Origin: Necropsobacter massiliensis
Lineage (GTDB): Bacteria; Pseudomonadota; Gammaproteobacteria; Enterobacterales; Pasteurellaceae
DNA length: 42,422 nt
Assembly: GCF_000827595.2 (NCBI RefSeq)
Contig: NZ_LN776181.1
Location: 1 to 42,422, forward strand
Reading direction: 5' to 3'
Positions 16,863 to 25,944 of the stretch are shown in pieces; the stretch's first letter is position 1, and the number at the start of each line of letters is the position of its first letter. The translations under genes and the position numbers were made by a program. Under the pieces are notes generated by a model. The model saw only the letters and a program-made list of their open reading frames with translations. It had not been told where the DNA came from and did no database searches.

Positions 16863-17789
16863 ATGATTATCGTAACAGGCGGCGCCGGTTTTATCGGCAG
16901 TAATATCGTGAAAGCGTTAAACGATCTCGGACGTCGGGATATTTTGGTGGTGGATAATTTAAAAGACGGAACGAAATTCGTTAATTTGGTAGATTTGGAT
17001 ATTGCGGATTATTGTGACAAAGAAGATTTTATCGCATCGGTACTTGCCGGCGACGAGCTGGGCAAAGTCGATGCGATATTCCATCAGGGCGCCTGTTCCG
17101 CCACTACTGAGTGGGACGGTAAATACATTATGCAGAACAATTACGAATATTCAAAAGAACTGCTGCATTATTGTTTGGAACGCGACATTCCGTTTTTCTA
17201 CGCCTCCAGTGCCGCGACCTATGGTGACAAAACCGACTTTATTGAAGAGCGTCCGTTTGAAGGGCCGTTAAACGTATATGGCTATTCTAAATTCCTGTTT
17301 GACGAATATGTCCGCCGGATTCTGCCGCAAGCCAAATCACCGGTGTGCGGACTTAAATATTTCAACGTATATGGTCCACGCGAACAGCATAAAGGCAGTA
17401 TGGCAAGCGTTGCGTTTCACTTAAATAATCAAATTCGACAGGGTGAAAACCCGAAACTTTTCGCCGGCAGCGAACATTTTCTGCGTGATTTCGTATATGT
17501 CAGCGATGTGGCGCAGGTGAACATTTGGTGTTGGCAACACGGCATTTCCGGCATTTACAACTGCGGTACCGGCAAAGCGGAAAGTTTTGAGGAAGTAGCC
17601 AAAGCGGTATTGAACTTCCACGGCAAAGGTCGGATTGAAACCATTCCGTTCCCGGATCATTTAAAAGCCCGTTATCAAACATATACGCAAGCCAACCTGT
17701 CTAAGCTGCGTGCTGCCGGTTATGACGCGCCGTTTAAAAGCGTCGCCGAAGGGGTGACCGAATATATGGCGTGGCTGAACCGTAAATAA
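16863..17789 (+). CDS. hldD: ADP-L-glycero-D-manno-heptose 6-epimerase HldD
   Basis: Converts ADP-D,D-heptose to ADP-L,D-heptose, the donor for LPS inner core. The 308-residue short-chain dehydrogenase-type epimerase has the NADP-binding GGAGFIG (6-12) and the catalytic Y139-x3-K143 in YGYSK. Also called RfaD or GmhD. It begins a heptose cluster with waaF and waaC. A 101-base gap with a GC-rich hairpin separates it from waaF. Confidence 0.97.
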   Translation: MIIVTGGAGFIGSNIVKALNDLGRRDILVVDNLKDGTKFVNLVDLDIADYCDKEDFIASVLAGDELGKVDAIFHQGACSATTEWDGKYIMQNNYEYSKELLHYCLERDIPFFYASSAATYGDKTDFIEERPFEGPLNVYGYSKFLFDEYVRRILPQAKSPVCGLKYFNVYGPREQHKGSMASVAFHLNNQIRQGENPKLFAGSEHFLRDFVYVSDVAQVNIWCWQHGISGIYNCGTGKAESFEEVAKAVLNFHGKGRIETIPFPDHLKARYQTYTQANLSKLRAAGYDAPFKSVAEGVTEYMAWLNRK

Positions 17790-17823
17790 TCCGCAGGAGC
17801 TTCAATACCCTTGCGCCGTAACA

Positions 17824-17854
17824 ACGCCGCGACGCCATTTACCGTACGCGGCGT
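17824..17854. repeat. GC-rich inverted repeat between hldD and waaF
   Basis: ACGCCGCG (17824-17831) and CGCGGCGT (17847-17854) form a perfect 8-base stem around a 15-base loop. No T tract follows on either strand, so it is not a classical terminator. It could be a processing or stability element that sets the ratio of hldD to waaFC message. Confidence 0.6.
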
Positions 17855-17890
17855 AATAATCGAGTCTCCACAATCGCTAAACGGACAACT

Positions 17891-18934
17891 ATGAATATTT
17901 TAATCATCGGCCCGTCTTGGGTCGGCGATATGATGATGTCGCACAGCCTTTATCAAACTCTGAAACGGCAATATCCCGCTTGCACCATTGACGTATTGGC
18001 GCCGGACTGGTGCAAGCCGCTGTTGACACGTATGCCGGAAGTGCGTAATGTGCTGAGTATGCCGGTCGGGCATGGCACATTCGGTTTGCTTACGCGTTAT
18101 CGCATTGGGAAATCACTGCGTAATCAATATGATATGGCAATCGTGCTACCGAATTCTCTGAAATCCGCCTTTATTCCGCTATTTGCCAACATCCCCGTGC
18201 GGCGCGGCTGGAAAGGCGAAAGTCGTTATCTTTTTTTAAACGATTTGCGCTGCAATAAAGGCGACTACCCGATGATGGTGCAGCGTTATGTGGCGCTGGG
18301 CTATGCCAAAAATACCGTCCCCGCCGCTGACACATTGCCGCTGCCAACACCGTATTTAACGGCAACACAAAGTGCGGTCGAAAAAACAAAAGTATCTTTC
18401 GCCGCCCAACTGGCACAGGCGAAAAATCGTCCGGCGATCGGTTTCTGTCCCGGTGCAGAATTCGGTCCGGCGAAGCGCTGGCCGCATTATCATTACGCCG
18501 CGCTGGCAAAACGGCTAATTGAACGCGGCTATGCCGTTCGATTATTCGGTTCAGCCAAAGATCATGCGGCAGGCGAACAAATTCGTTTAATGTTGCCGGC
18601 AGAATTACAACGCTATTGTCTTAATCTCGCCGGGCAAACCAGTCTGAATCAGGCGGTAGATTTAATCAGCGACTGCCATGCGGTTGTCAGCAACGACAGC
18701 GGTTTAATGCATATCGCCGCTGCATTAAAACGCCCGTTAATTGCCCTTTACGGTCCAACCAGCCCGCAATACACGCCGCCGTTATCGGATCAGGCGGTGA
18801 TTATCCGTTTAATTCAAGGTGGCTTGATTAAAGTGCGCAAAAGCCATGACAGCGCAGAAGGCTATCATCAAAGCCTGATTGATATTACACCGGCAATGGT
18901 CATGGAAAAACTGGAATCCCTGCTCGCGGCATGA
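17891..18934 (+). CDS. waaF: ADP-heptose:LPS heptosyltransferase II WaaF
   Basis: GT9-family enzyme at the cytoplasmic membrane face that adds the second heptose of the LPS inner core. The 347-residue protein begins ILIIGPSWVGDMMMSHSLYQ, the typical WaaF N-terminus, and has the late donor-binding motif SNDSGLMHIAAALKRPLIALYG (split here: SNDSGLMHIAAA then LIALYGPTSP). waaC begins within its stop codon (ATGA). An uptake signal lies at 18370. Confidence 0.96.
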   Translation: MNILIIGPSWVGDMMMSHSLYQTLKRQYPACTIDVLAPDWCKPLLTRMPEVRNVLSMPVGHGTFGLLTRYRIGKSLRNQYDMAIVLPNSLKSAFIPLFANIPVRRGWKGESRYLFLNDLRCNKGDYPMMVQRYVALGYAKNTVPAADTLPLPTPYLTATQSAVEKTKVSFAAQLAQAKNRPAIGFCPGAEFGPAKRWPHYHYAALAKRLIERGYAVRLFGSAKDHAAGEQIRLMLPAELQRYCLNLAGQTSLNQAVDLISDCHAVVSNDSGLMHIAAALKRPLIALYGPTSPQYTPPLSDQAVIIRLIQGGLIKVRKSHDSAEGYHQSLIDITPAMVMEKLESLLAA

Positions 18935-19899
18935 AAGTATTGATTATCAAAACCTCCTCCATGGGCGATATTCTGCACACCTTACCGGCGCTAACCGATG
19001 CCCGCAACGCACTGCCCGAGATTTGCTTTGACTGGGTGGCGGAGGAAAATTTCGCCGAAATTCCGCGCTGGCATGACGCCGTGGATCAGGTGATTCCGAT
19101 TGCGCTCCGTCGTTGGCGTAAACAACCATTTTCGTGCGCCACTCGAAATCAATGGAAAAACTACCGCACTTTATTGCGTCAGAATCGTTATGATGCCGTA
19201 ATCGACGCACAAGGTTTGCTAAAAAGTGCCTTTTTTGCCACCCGTCTTGCGCGCGGAGAAACATACGGCTACGACCGGCGGTGCGCGCGCGAACCCTTGG
19301 CATCGCTCTGTTATGAGCATCAATTTTATATTGATTATCAACAACATGCCGTCGAGCGGATACGCCGCTTATTTGCCTACAGCCTACATTATGAGCTGCC
19401 GCACAGCCGCGGCGATTACGGGATTGCTCACCGTTTTAAACCTGTCGGATCAAATACCCCGCCCTATATCATGTTTATCCACGCCACCACCAGAACCGAT
19501 AAACACTGGCAAACGGAGGAATGGAAAAAAACAGCGCAAAAACTAACCGCACTTGGATTGCAAATTCGTTTGCCGTGGGGCAATGCGCAAGAGAAACAGC
19601 GGGCAGAACAGATCGCCGACGGAATTGAAAATGCACGGGTGCTGCCTAAACTCAGCCTAACCGCACTTGCCACGGAAATCGCTGCCGCCCGCGCAGTGAT
19701 TTCCGTGGATACGGGGCTGGCACATCTCAGCGCCGCACTGGATAAACCCAATATCACGCTGTATGGTCCGACAGATCCGAAACTTATCGGCACCTACGGT
19801 AAAAATCAGTTTTATCTGCAACGGGAAAAAACTGACTTGATTAGGGCGCAGGATGTGGTTAACTTATTGCAAGACATCATAACATCGAAAGGGTATTAA
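18931..19899 (+). CDS. waaC: ADP-heptose:LPS heptosyltransferase I WaaC
   Basis: GT9-family enzyme that attaches the first heptose to Kdo on lipid A (also RfaC; OpsX in Haemophilus). The 322-residue protein starts KVLIIKTSSMGDILHTLPA, the WaaC signature, and has the donor motif SVDTGLAHLSAAL then ITLYGPTDP near the C-terminus. It overlaps waaF by four bases. Three uptake signals lie within it (19163, 19546, 19660). The HEPN/MNT pair follows after nine bases and may be read through. Confidence 0.95.
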   Translation: MKVLIIKTSSMGDILHTLPALTDARNALPEICFDWVAEENFAEIPRWHDAVDQVIPIALRRWRKQPFSCATRNQWKNYRTLLRQNRYDAVIDAQGLLKSAFFATRLARGETYGYDRRCAREPLASLCYEHQFYIDYQQHAVERIRRLFAYSLHYELPHSRGDYGIAHRFKPVGSNTPPYIMFIHATTRTDKHWQTEEWKKTAQKLTALGLQIRLPWGNAQEKQRAEQIADGIENARVLPKLSLTALATEIAAARAVISVDTGLAHLSAALDKPNITLYGPTDPKLIGTYGKNQFYLQREKTDLIRAQDVVNLLQDIITSKGY

Positions 19900-19908
19900 G
19901 GAGTAAAC

Positions 19909-20112
19909 ATGACGACCTTGGATCTCACCCCGTTAACCAATGCAGTTAAGCGGCTGCAGGAAGGTTTAATCCGTTATTCCCAAATACGTGATGGTCTAAT
20001 CCAACGCTTTGAATTTACCTATGAAATTAGTCATAAAATGCTGAAACGCTATTTAGAATTAACCTCGGCAAGTCCGACACAAGAACGACAATTAAAGGAA
20101 CGCAATGCTTGA
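19909..20112 (+). pseudogene. HEPN-domain toxin (HI0074 family), internally deleted
   Basis: The HI0074-like HEPN partner of a HEPN/MNT toxin-antitoxin pair, but only 67 residues instead of about 130-145. Residues 1-57 match the family's N-terminal helices (FEFTYEISHKMLKRYLELTSASP). The chain then jumps to ERQLKERNA, which resembles the family's extreme C-terminus. The missing middle, around base 20070-20095, contains the R-x(4-6)-H RNase motif. The frame is kept, and the stop still overlaps the MNT start. I infer an in-frame deletion that removes toxicity; a shorter functional protein is less likely. A GGAG site precedes the ATG. Confidence 0.75.
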
Positions 20113-20428
20113 TATTTCAATGCTGGATATAAAACCCGTCCATTTGCAAATCGTACGAGATATTCTGCCAAAAAACATACCGCACTATACAGTCTGGGCT
20201 TTCGGCAGTCGGGTGAAAGGCAAGGCAAAGCCTTATTCCGATCTGGATCTTGCGGTGATCGCCCCGACCCCGCTTTCCTTATCCGAACACGCCAATCTGA
20301 GTGAGGATTTTTCCGAATCAGATTTGCCTTGGCGGGTGGACATTGTGGACTGGGCGACCACCAGCGAGAACTTCCGTCGCATCATTCAACAGCAATATAT
20401 CGTGCTACAAGCTCCCGCCGTACGCTAA
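20105..20428 (+). CDS. MNT-type nucleotidyltransferase antitoxin (HI0073 family)
   Basis: Minimal nucleotidyltransferase of the HEPN/MNT (type VII) toxin-antitoxin class; characterised members silence HEPN RNases by adding AMP to them. The 107-residue protein has the GS motif with S35 in FGSRVKG, the metal-binding D46-x-D48 in YSDLDLAV and a third acidic residue D79 in WRVDIVDW, so its active site looks intact. Its ATG overlaps the HEPN stop by eight bases. It remains although its partner is truncated. Confidence 0.9.
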   Translation: MLDISMLDIKPVHLQIVRDILPKNIPHYTVWAFGSRVKGKAKPYSDLDLAVIAPTPLSLSEHANLSEDFSESDLPWRVDIVDWATTSENFRRIIQQQYIVLQAPAVR

Positions 20429-20456
20429 ACCTCGGCGATTTACACCGCACTTTCAA

Positions 20457-21131
20457 TTACGGCTGATCGCCACGTAAAGCGCGCGGGAACAGTACGTTAT
20501 TTTCCAAATGAACATGCTCCATAAGATCGGCGGCGAATTCATTTAACCCGCTATAAAGCGCTCGCCAAGTATTGCAGGCTTCCGCCGGCGCGGTGAAATC
20601 CGCAGTCAGTTTTTTCATCTCCTCCAGATCATTTCCCGCCTCATCATGTTCGGCTTCCATAACCGAAATCGGCGCAGCCGCCATCGGTCCTCTGCCGGCT
20701 TTAATAAGCGGAAACAGAATCTGCTCTTCTTTGCTCATGTGATTGACAAGATCTTCATAGACTTTGCGCACAATCACTGCCAGTCCTTGTGGACATTCCG
20801 GTTTATCGGCATGCACGCTTTCCACTTTTTCCGCCATCTCGATTAAACCCGGCAATTGCGAACGGTGCTTATCGTGAAAGCGCGGAATAATAAAATCAAT
20901 AATCTCACCCAACGGTGCCGCGCGCCAATCTTTATCCGCCTGCGCCGGCTGCTGCGCCAACACCTCCAGTGAAGCTTCGATCACATTGATATCCAGCCCT
21001 TTTTCCGCCGCCGCTTCGTCCAAAGTCTGCTTGCCGCCGCAGCAGAAATCCAGTCCCAGTTTCAAAAACAGCGCGGTAGAACGCGGTAAGCGGGCGGCAA
21101 TATCGCCCAAAGAAAGATCACGGTATGACAT
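20457..21131 (-). CDS. ytfE: Iron-sulfur cluster repair di-iron protein YtfE (RIC)
   Basis: Cytoplasmic di-iron protein that helps repair Fe-S clusters damaged by nitric oxide or peroxide. The 224-residue protein has the N-terminal ScdA_N domain with FCCGGKQ (C30-C31) and a hemerythrin-like helical domain rich in histidines, including [11 protein letters not shown] and [11 protein letters not shown]. Other names are DnrN and ScdA. An ACAGGAG site precedes the ATG, and TATAAT on the minus strand (21155-21160) is a likely -10. I looked for an NsrR or FNR palindrome and did not find a convincing one. Confidence 0.95.
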   Translation of the reverse strand: MSYRDLSLGDIAARLPRSTALFLKLGLDFCCGGKQTLDEAAAEKGLDINVIEASLEVLAQQPAQADKDWRAAPLGEIIDFIIPRFHDKHRSQLPGLIEMAEKVESVHADKPECPQGLAVIVRKVYEDLVNHMSKEEQILFPLIKAGRGPMAAAPISVMEAEHDEAGNDLEEMKKLTADFTAPAEACNTWRALYSGLNEFAADLMEHVHLENNVLFPRALRGDQP

Positions 21132-21154
21132 AAATGACTCCTGTTCAGTAGATA

Positions 21155-21160
21155 ATTATA
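21155..21160 (-). promoter_or_regulatory. ytfE -10 box
   Basis: A perfect TATAAT on the minus strand 24 bases upstream of the ytfE ATG. No clear -35 box is seen at the right spacing, so the promoter may need an activator. Confidence 0.45.
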
Positions 21161-21230
21161 GTTGAGTAAATTACTAGGAAATTATATGGCCACAGAAAAA
21201 GCAGTGCCATACTTAAAAATAAGTAATCCG

Positions 21231-22157
<927 letters not shown>

Positions 22158-22177
22158 TTAATCTCTGTAAAAAATGA

Positions 22178-23296
22178 TCAACATGGCGAAAAAACTGCGC
22201 CTAAACCGACCGCACTTTGCGCGCCGGTCACACTTGGCAAATTGCCGGTTAAGCCATTGATGCGCCGATAGGCCAGCCATGCAAACGCGGCGGCTTCCAC
22301 ATAATCTGCATCCAAACCGTAATCACCGGTTGTGACCACCGTCCAGTCGGGCAGTACCTCGGCAAAACGCGCCATTAATAGCGGATTTTTTGCTCCGCCG
22401 CCGCACACCAGCAGCAGGCACGGCAACGCGGTCCGACGACCAATCGCCAATAACGAGGGCAAGCTGCTTTGCACGGTAAACTCAAGCAAAGTTGCCTGTA
22501 CATCGCAAGGCGCAAGTGCGGTATGTTTTTGCAACTTTTTCGCCAGCCAGTCCATATTAAATAACTCGCGTCCGGTACTTTTCGGCGCCGGCAAAGCAAG
22601 ATAGGGCTCATCCAGCAAATCGCTCAGCAGCGCATGGTTCACCCGCCCGCTACTCGCCCATGTGGCATTTTCATCATAGGCTTTACCCAGATGTTTTTCA
22701 ATCCAACCGTCCATTAGCGCATTACCTACTCCGGTGTCATAACCGCTCACTGGTTGATTGGGTATCAATACTGAAATATTGCTGATGCCGCCGATATTCA
22801 GCACCACCGTTACCCGCTGCGGCGCACTGAATACCCCCTGATGAAAAGCCGGCACCAACGGCGCGCCCTGCCCGCCGTAAGCTATATCTTTGCGGCGAAA
22901 ATCGCCGATGACCGTGATGCCGGTCTTTGCCGCCAGCAAATTCATATCACCGATTTGCATGCTGAACGGATACTTCCCCTGCGGCGCATGCCAGACGGTT
23001 TGCCCGTGGCAGCCAATCGCTCGGATCGCCGATGCGCATAGCCCCTGAGCATGCAAGAATTGATTAACACAGTCTGCATACAACAGCGCCAAACGGTGAT
23101 CAAGTTTGCCGAGCTGGGCTAACGACGTTTCGCCCGTAGCTAAAAGTGCGGTCAGTTTTTCCCGTATTTCCGACGGCATCGGGGTGAAATCCGTCGCTGC
23201 AAGTCGCGGCGGTTCGGTGCTGAAATCCATTAACGCCAGATCCACGCCGTCCAAACTGGTGCCGGACATAATGCCGAGATAATAATTACTATCCAT
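22178..23296 (-). CDS. anmK: Anhydro-N-acetylmuramic acid kinase AnmK
   Basis: Hydrolyses the 1,6-anhydro ring of anhydro-MurNAc and phosphorylates it to MurNAc-6-phosphate, feeding MurQ. The 372-residue ASKHA-fold kinase has the N-terminal phosphate-binding [14 protein letters not shown] (9-22) and later GGISNISVL. Three uptake signals occur within it (22209, 22514, 23144). It is divergent from glmU across 102 bases. Confidence 0.97.
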   Translation of the reverse strand: MDSNYYLGIMSGTSLDGVDLALMDFSTEPPRLAATDFTPMPSEIREKLTALLATGETSLAQLGKLDHRLALLYADCVNQFLHAQGLCASAIRAIGCHGQTVWHAPQGKYPFSMQIGDMNLLAAKTGITVIGDFRRKDIAYGGQGAPLVPAFHQGVFSAPQRVTVVLNIGGISNISVLIPNQPVSGYDTGVGNALMDGWIEKHLGKAYDENATWASSGRVNHALLSDLLDEPYLALPAPKSTGRELFNMDWLAKKLQKHTALAPCDVQATLLEFTVQSSLPSLLAIGRRTALPCLLLVCGGGAKNPLLMARFAEVLPDWTVVTTGDYGLDADYVEAAAFAWLAYRRINGLTGNLPSVTGAQSAVGLGAVFSPC

Positions 23297-23350
23297 GAGA
23301 TTGCTCTTAGTTTGTGTCGATTAAAGCAGTTGATAATTTTATTTCACGCT

Positions 23351-23365
23351 ATTCTATTATAGAAT
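23351..23365. promoter_or_regulatory. Palindrome in the anmK-glmU divergent promoter region
   Basis: ATTCTA (23351-23356) and TAGAAT (23360-23365) form a perfect six-base inverted repeat around TTA, and include TATTAT/TATAGA strings usable as -10 boxes on either strand. It sits 34 bases upstream of glmU. It may be only the AT-rich core of back-to-back promoters. Confidence 0.35.
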
Positions 23366-23398
23366 AACCCTGATTTTTTAGCGTAAAAGAGAATTTCT

Positions 23399-24763
23399 AT
23401 GAAAAAACTGAGCGTTGTTATCCTTGCCGCCGGCAAAGGCACCCGGATGTATTCCGATTTGCCGAAAGTATTGCACAAAATCGCCGGCAAACCGATGGTC
23501 AAACATGTGATTGATACCGCAAAAAACCTACATGCCGAGCATATCCATTTGATTTATGGACATGGCGGCGATGTCATGCAGACGCAATTGCGCGACGAAC
23601 CGGTCAATTGGGTTTTGCAGACCGAACAGCTCGGCACCGGACATGCGATGCAGCAGGCGGCGCCGTTTTTTGAAGACGACGAAAATATTCTGATGCTGTA
23701 CGGCGACGGTCCGCTGATTACGCCGCAAACGCTGCAAAAACTGATCGCCGCCAAGCCCGAAGGCGGGATTGCGCTGTTAACGGTGAATCTGGATGAGCCT
23801 ACCGGCTACGGGCGGGTTATCCGCCGCGACGGCAGTGTGGTCGCTATTGCGGAACAAAAAGATGCGTCGCCCGAGCAGCTGAAAATTACTGAAGTGAACA
23901 CCGGCGTTATGGTGTCCGACGGCGCAAGTTTCAAAAAATGGCTGGCGCGTTTAACTAACAATAATGCGCAAGGCGAATACTATATGACCGATGTTATCCA
24001 ACTTGCGAATCAGGATGGCTGCCAAGTGGCGGCGGTACAAGCCACCGATGCCATGGAAGTGGAAGGCGCCAACAACCGCCTGCAACTGGCAACGTTAGAA
24101 CGCTATTACCAACGTAAGCAGGCGGAAAAATTATTGCTTGCCGGGGTGATGCTGACGGATCCGGCGCGTTTTGATCTGCGCGGTGAGTTGATCCACGGTA
24201 AAGATGTGGAAATTGATGTAAACGTGATTATTGAGGGCAAAGTCGTCCTCGGCAATCGTGTGCGTATCGGCGCAGGCTGCGTGCTGAAAAACTGTGAAAT
24301 CGGCGACGATGTGGAAATCAAACCGTATTCCGTATTCGAAGATTCGGTTGTCGGTCAGGGGGCGCAAATCGGTCCATTCTCCCGCTTGCGACCGGGCGCC
24401 GAACTGGCAGCAGATACCCATGTGGGGAATTTCGTCGAAATCAAAAAATCCCGCGTCGGTCAGGGTTCCAAAGTCAATCATTTAACCTATGTGGGTGATG
24501 CGGAAATCGGACGCGACTGTAATATCGGCGCCGGCGTTATCACCTGTAACTATGACGGCGCCAACAAATTCAAAACGCTAATCGGCGATAATGTTTTTGT
24601 CGGCTCCGACGTACAATTGGTCGCGCCGGTCAATGTGGCAAACGGCGCTACCATCGGCGCCGGTTCCACCATTACCCGAGACATCGCAGAAGGCGAGCTA
24701 GTAATGACCCGCGTGCCACAGCGCCATATTCAAGGCTGGCAGCGTCCGAGCAAGAAAAAATAG
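23399..24763 (+). CDS. glmU: Bifunctional UDP-GlcNAc pyrophosphorylase / GlcN-1-P acetyltransferase GlmU
   Basis: Makes UDP-GlcNAc, the precursor of peptidoglycan and LPS. The 454-residue protein has an N-terminal nucleotidyltransferase domain (about 1-230) starting LAAGKGTRM (9-17), and a C-terminal left-handed beta-helix acetyltransferase domain (about 250-454) with hexapeptide repeats and [12 protein letters not shown]. Length is standard. It is alone in its transcription unit with a strong terminator directly after it. Confidence 0.98.
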   Translation: MKKLSVVILAAGKGTRMYSDLPKVLHKIAGKPMVKHVIDTAKNLHAEHIHLIYGHGGDVMQTQLRDEPVNWVLQTEQLGTGHAMQQAAPFFEDDENILMLYGDGPLITPQTLQKLIAAKPEGGIALLTVNLDEPTGYGRVIRRDGSVVAIAEQKDASPEQLKITEVNTGVMVSDGASFKKWLARLTNNNAQGEYYMTDVIQLANQDGCQVAAVQATDAMEVEGANNRLQLATLERYYQRKQAEKLLLAGVMLTDPARFDLRGELIHGKDVEIDVNVIIEGKVVLGNRVRIGAGCVLKNCEIGDDVEIKPYSVFEDSVVGQGAQIGPFSRLRPGAELAADTHVGNFVEIKKSRVGQGSKVNHLTYVGDAEIGRDCNIGAGVITCNYDGANKFKTLIGDNVFVGSDVQLVAPVNVANGATIGAGSTITRDIAEGELVMTRVPQRHIQGWQRPSKKK

Positions 24764-24777
24764 CCTATTGGTATTTC

Positions 24778-24807
24778 AACACCGCATTAAAAGTGCGGTG
24801 TTTTTTT
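24778..24807 (+). terminator. glmU terminator containing an uptake signal
   Basis: AACACCGCA (24778-24786) pairs with TGCGGTGTT (24794-24802) around a seven-base loop, and runs into TTTTTTT. The second arm contains the uptake core AAGTGCGGT (24791-24799), so terminator and uptake signal share the same bases. Confidence 0.9.
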
Positions 24808-24836
24808 GCGCTATTTTCCGTCACAATGACATTTTT

Positions 24837-24866
24837 TTGCGCGTTGCCAACAATTTCCGCTACAAT
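24837..24866 (+). promoter_or_regulatory. Possible mscS promoter
   Basis: TTGCGC (24837-24842), an 18-base spacer and TACAAT (24861-24866) form a moderate sigma-70 promoter 34 bases upstream of the mscS ATG and just past the glmU terminator. Confidence 0.4.
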
Positions 24867-24899
24867 CATTGTTCATTTTAGCTATAACAAGGAAAATTT

Positions 24900-25814
24900 A
24901 TGACTGCTGAGAATAGCGCCGCACAAGGCGCAACGACAATAGACATTCAGGCGCAAACCGCCGAGCTGATCAATAAAGTGCAAACGCTGGATATGCACGC
25001 ATTATTAAACGACTACATTATTCCCTACGGCACCAAGCTCCTGCTGGCGGTGGTTATTTACCTTGTCGGTAAAATACTGGCGCGGTTTTTAAGTCGCCTG
25101 CTGGGTAAAGCGGCGTTTCATTCCACCAAAGACGAAATGCTGCAAGGGTTCGTTCGCTCGATCAGCTATTTTCTCTTCCTGCTGATTGTGGTTATCGCCG
25201 CCTTATCGCAGCTTGGCATTAATACCACCTCGCTGGTCGCCTTAATCGGTGCGGCAGGTTTGGCTATCGGTCTGGCATTACAGAATTCACTGCAAAATTT
25301 TGCCGCCGGCGTGATGATTTTAATTTTTAAACCGTTCCGTAAAGGCGATTTTATCGAAACCGGCGGCATTTCCGGTTCGGTGGAACAAATCGGTTTGCTG
25401 GTGCTGGAATTGCGCACCGGCGATAACAAAACCGTACTGGTGCCCAACGGCAAAGTGTTCGGCGACAGTATTACCAATTATTCCAGCAACCCGACTCGCC
25501 GTATTGATTTTGTGTTTGATATTGCTTATGAAGCGGATATTGCGCAGGCAAAAGCCATCGTCGCCGATTGTCTGCAAGCCGACGAACGCATTCTGAAAGC
25601 GCCGCAGCCGACCATTGCCGTCAGCGCCCTCACCGCCAACAGCGTGCAGTTGATCGTGCGCCCGTGGGTCAATACCGCCGATTACTGGGCGGTACAGTTT
25701 AACATTACCGAAAAAGTCAAGTTGGCTTTTGATGCAGCTGGTATCGCGATTCCATACAATCAGTTGGATATTCACCTCTCCGACGGTACATCGCTTGCAA
25801 TGAATAAAAAATAG
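24900..25814 (+). CDS. mscS: Small-conductance mechanosensitive channel MscS
   Basis: Inner-membrane channel that opens under membrane tension to release solutes on osmotic downshock. The 304-residue protein has a hydrophilic N-terminus, three transmembrane helices (about 45-150) including the glycine/alanine-rich pore helix ALIGAAGLAIGLALQNSLQNFAAG, here cited in two parts around 120-140, and a cytoplasmic beta and alpha/beta vestibule. It is somewhat longer at the N-terminus than E. coli MscS. Confidence 0.94.
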   Translation: MTAENSAAQGATTIDIQAQTAELINKVQTLDMHALLNDYIIPYGTKLLLAVVIYLVGKILARFLSRLLGKAAFHSTKDEMLQGFVRSISYFLFLLIVVIAALSQLGINTTSLVALIGAAGLAIGLALQNSLQNFAAGVMILIFKPFRKGDFIETGGISGSVEQIGLLVLELRTGDNKTVLVPNGKVFGDSITNYSSNPTRRIDFVFDIAYEADIAQAKAIVADCLQADERILKAPQPTIAVSALTANSVQLIVRPWVNTADYWAVQFNITEKVKLAFDAAGIAIPYNQLDIHLSDGTSLAMNKK

Positions 25815-25861
25815 TCAAGCACGCACCAAAGTGCGGTCGGTTTTTCACCAGAAAAGATGAA

Positions 25862-25916
25862 TAAAAATCTGCACCTTAATGGGTTGGTTGTTTAGTCCAA
25901 CTTTTGAGGTGCAGAT
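25862..25916 (-). terminator. Long palindromic hairpin acting as ppx terminator; IS-end-like
   Basis: ATCTGCACCT (25867-25876) and AGGTGCAGAT (25907-25916) pair perfectly, with an inner GTTGG/CCAAC pairing. On the minus strand it is followed by TTTTTAT, so it would terminate the leftward ppx. The arm read from the right, ATCTGCACCTCAAAAGTTGG, resembles the ends of IS150-group IS3-family elements, so this may be a co-opted remnant (inference). Confidence 0.7.
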
Positions 25917-25918
25917 CA

Positions 25919-25942
25919 TATCCCCATCATGCGGTGGGGATA
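25919..25942. repeat. Second inverted repeat downstream of ppx
   Basis: TATCCCCA (25919-25926) pairs with TGGGGATA (25935-25942) around an eight-base loop. It lies between the ppx stop and the larger hairpin and has no T tract. It might protect the mRNA 3' end or be part of the same repeat element. Confidence 0.6.
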
Positions 25943-25944
25943 AA

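Noticed and set aside
21132-21200. NsrR or FNR site upstream of ytfE
   Set aside because: No palindrome near either consensus was found; only a -10 box is convincing.
21181-21230. Terminator after murQ
   Set aside because: TGGCAC and GTGGCCA can pair only with a bulge, and no T tract follows; too weak to report.
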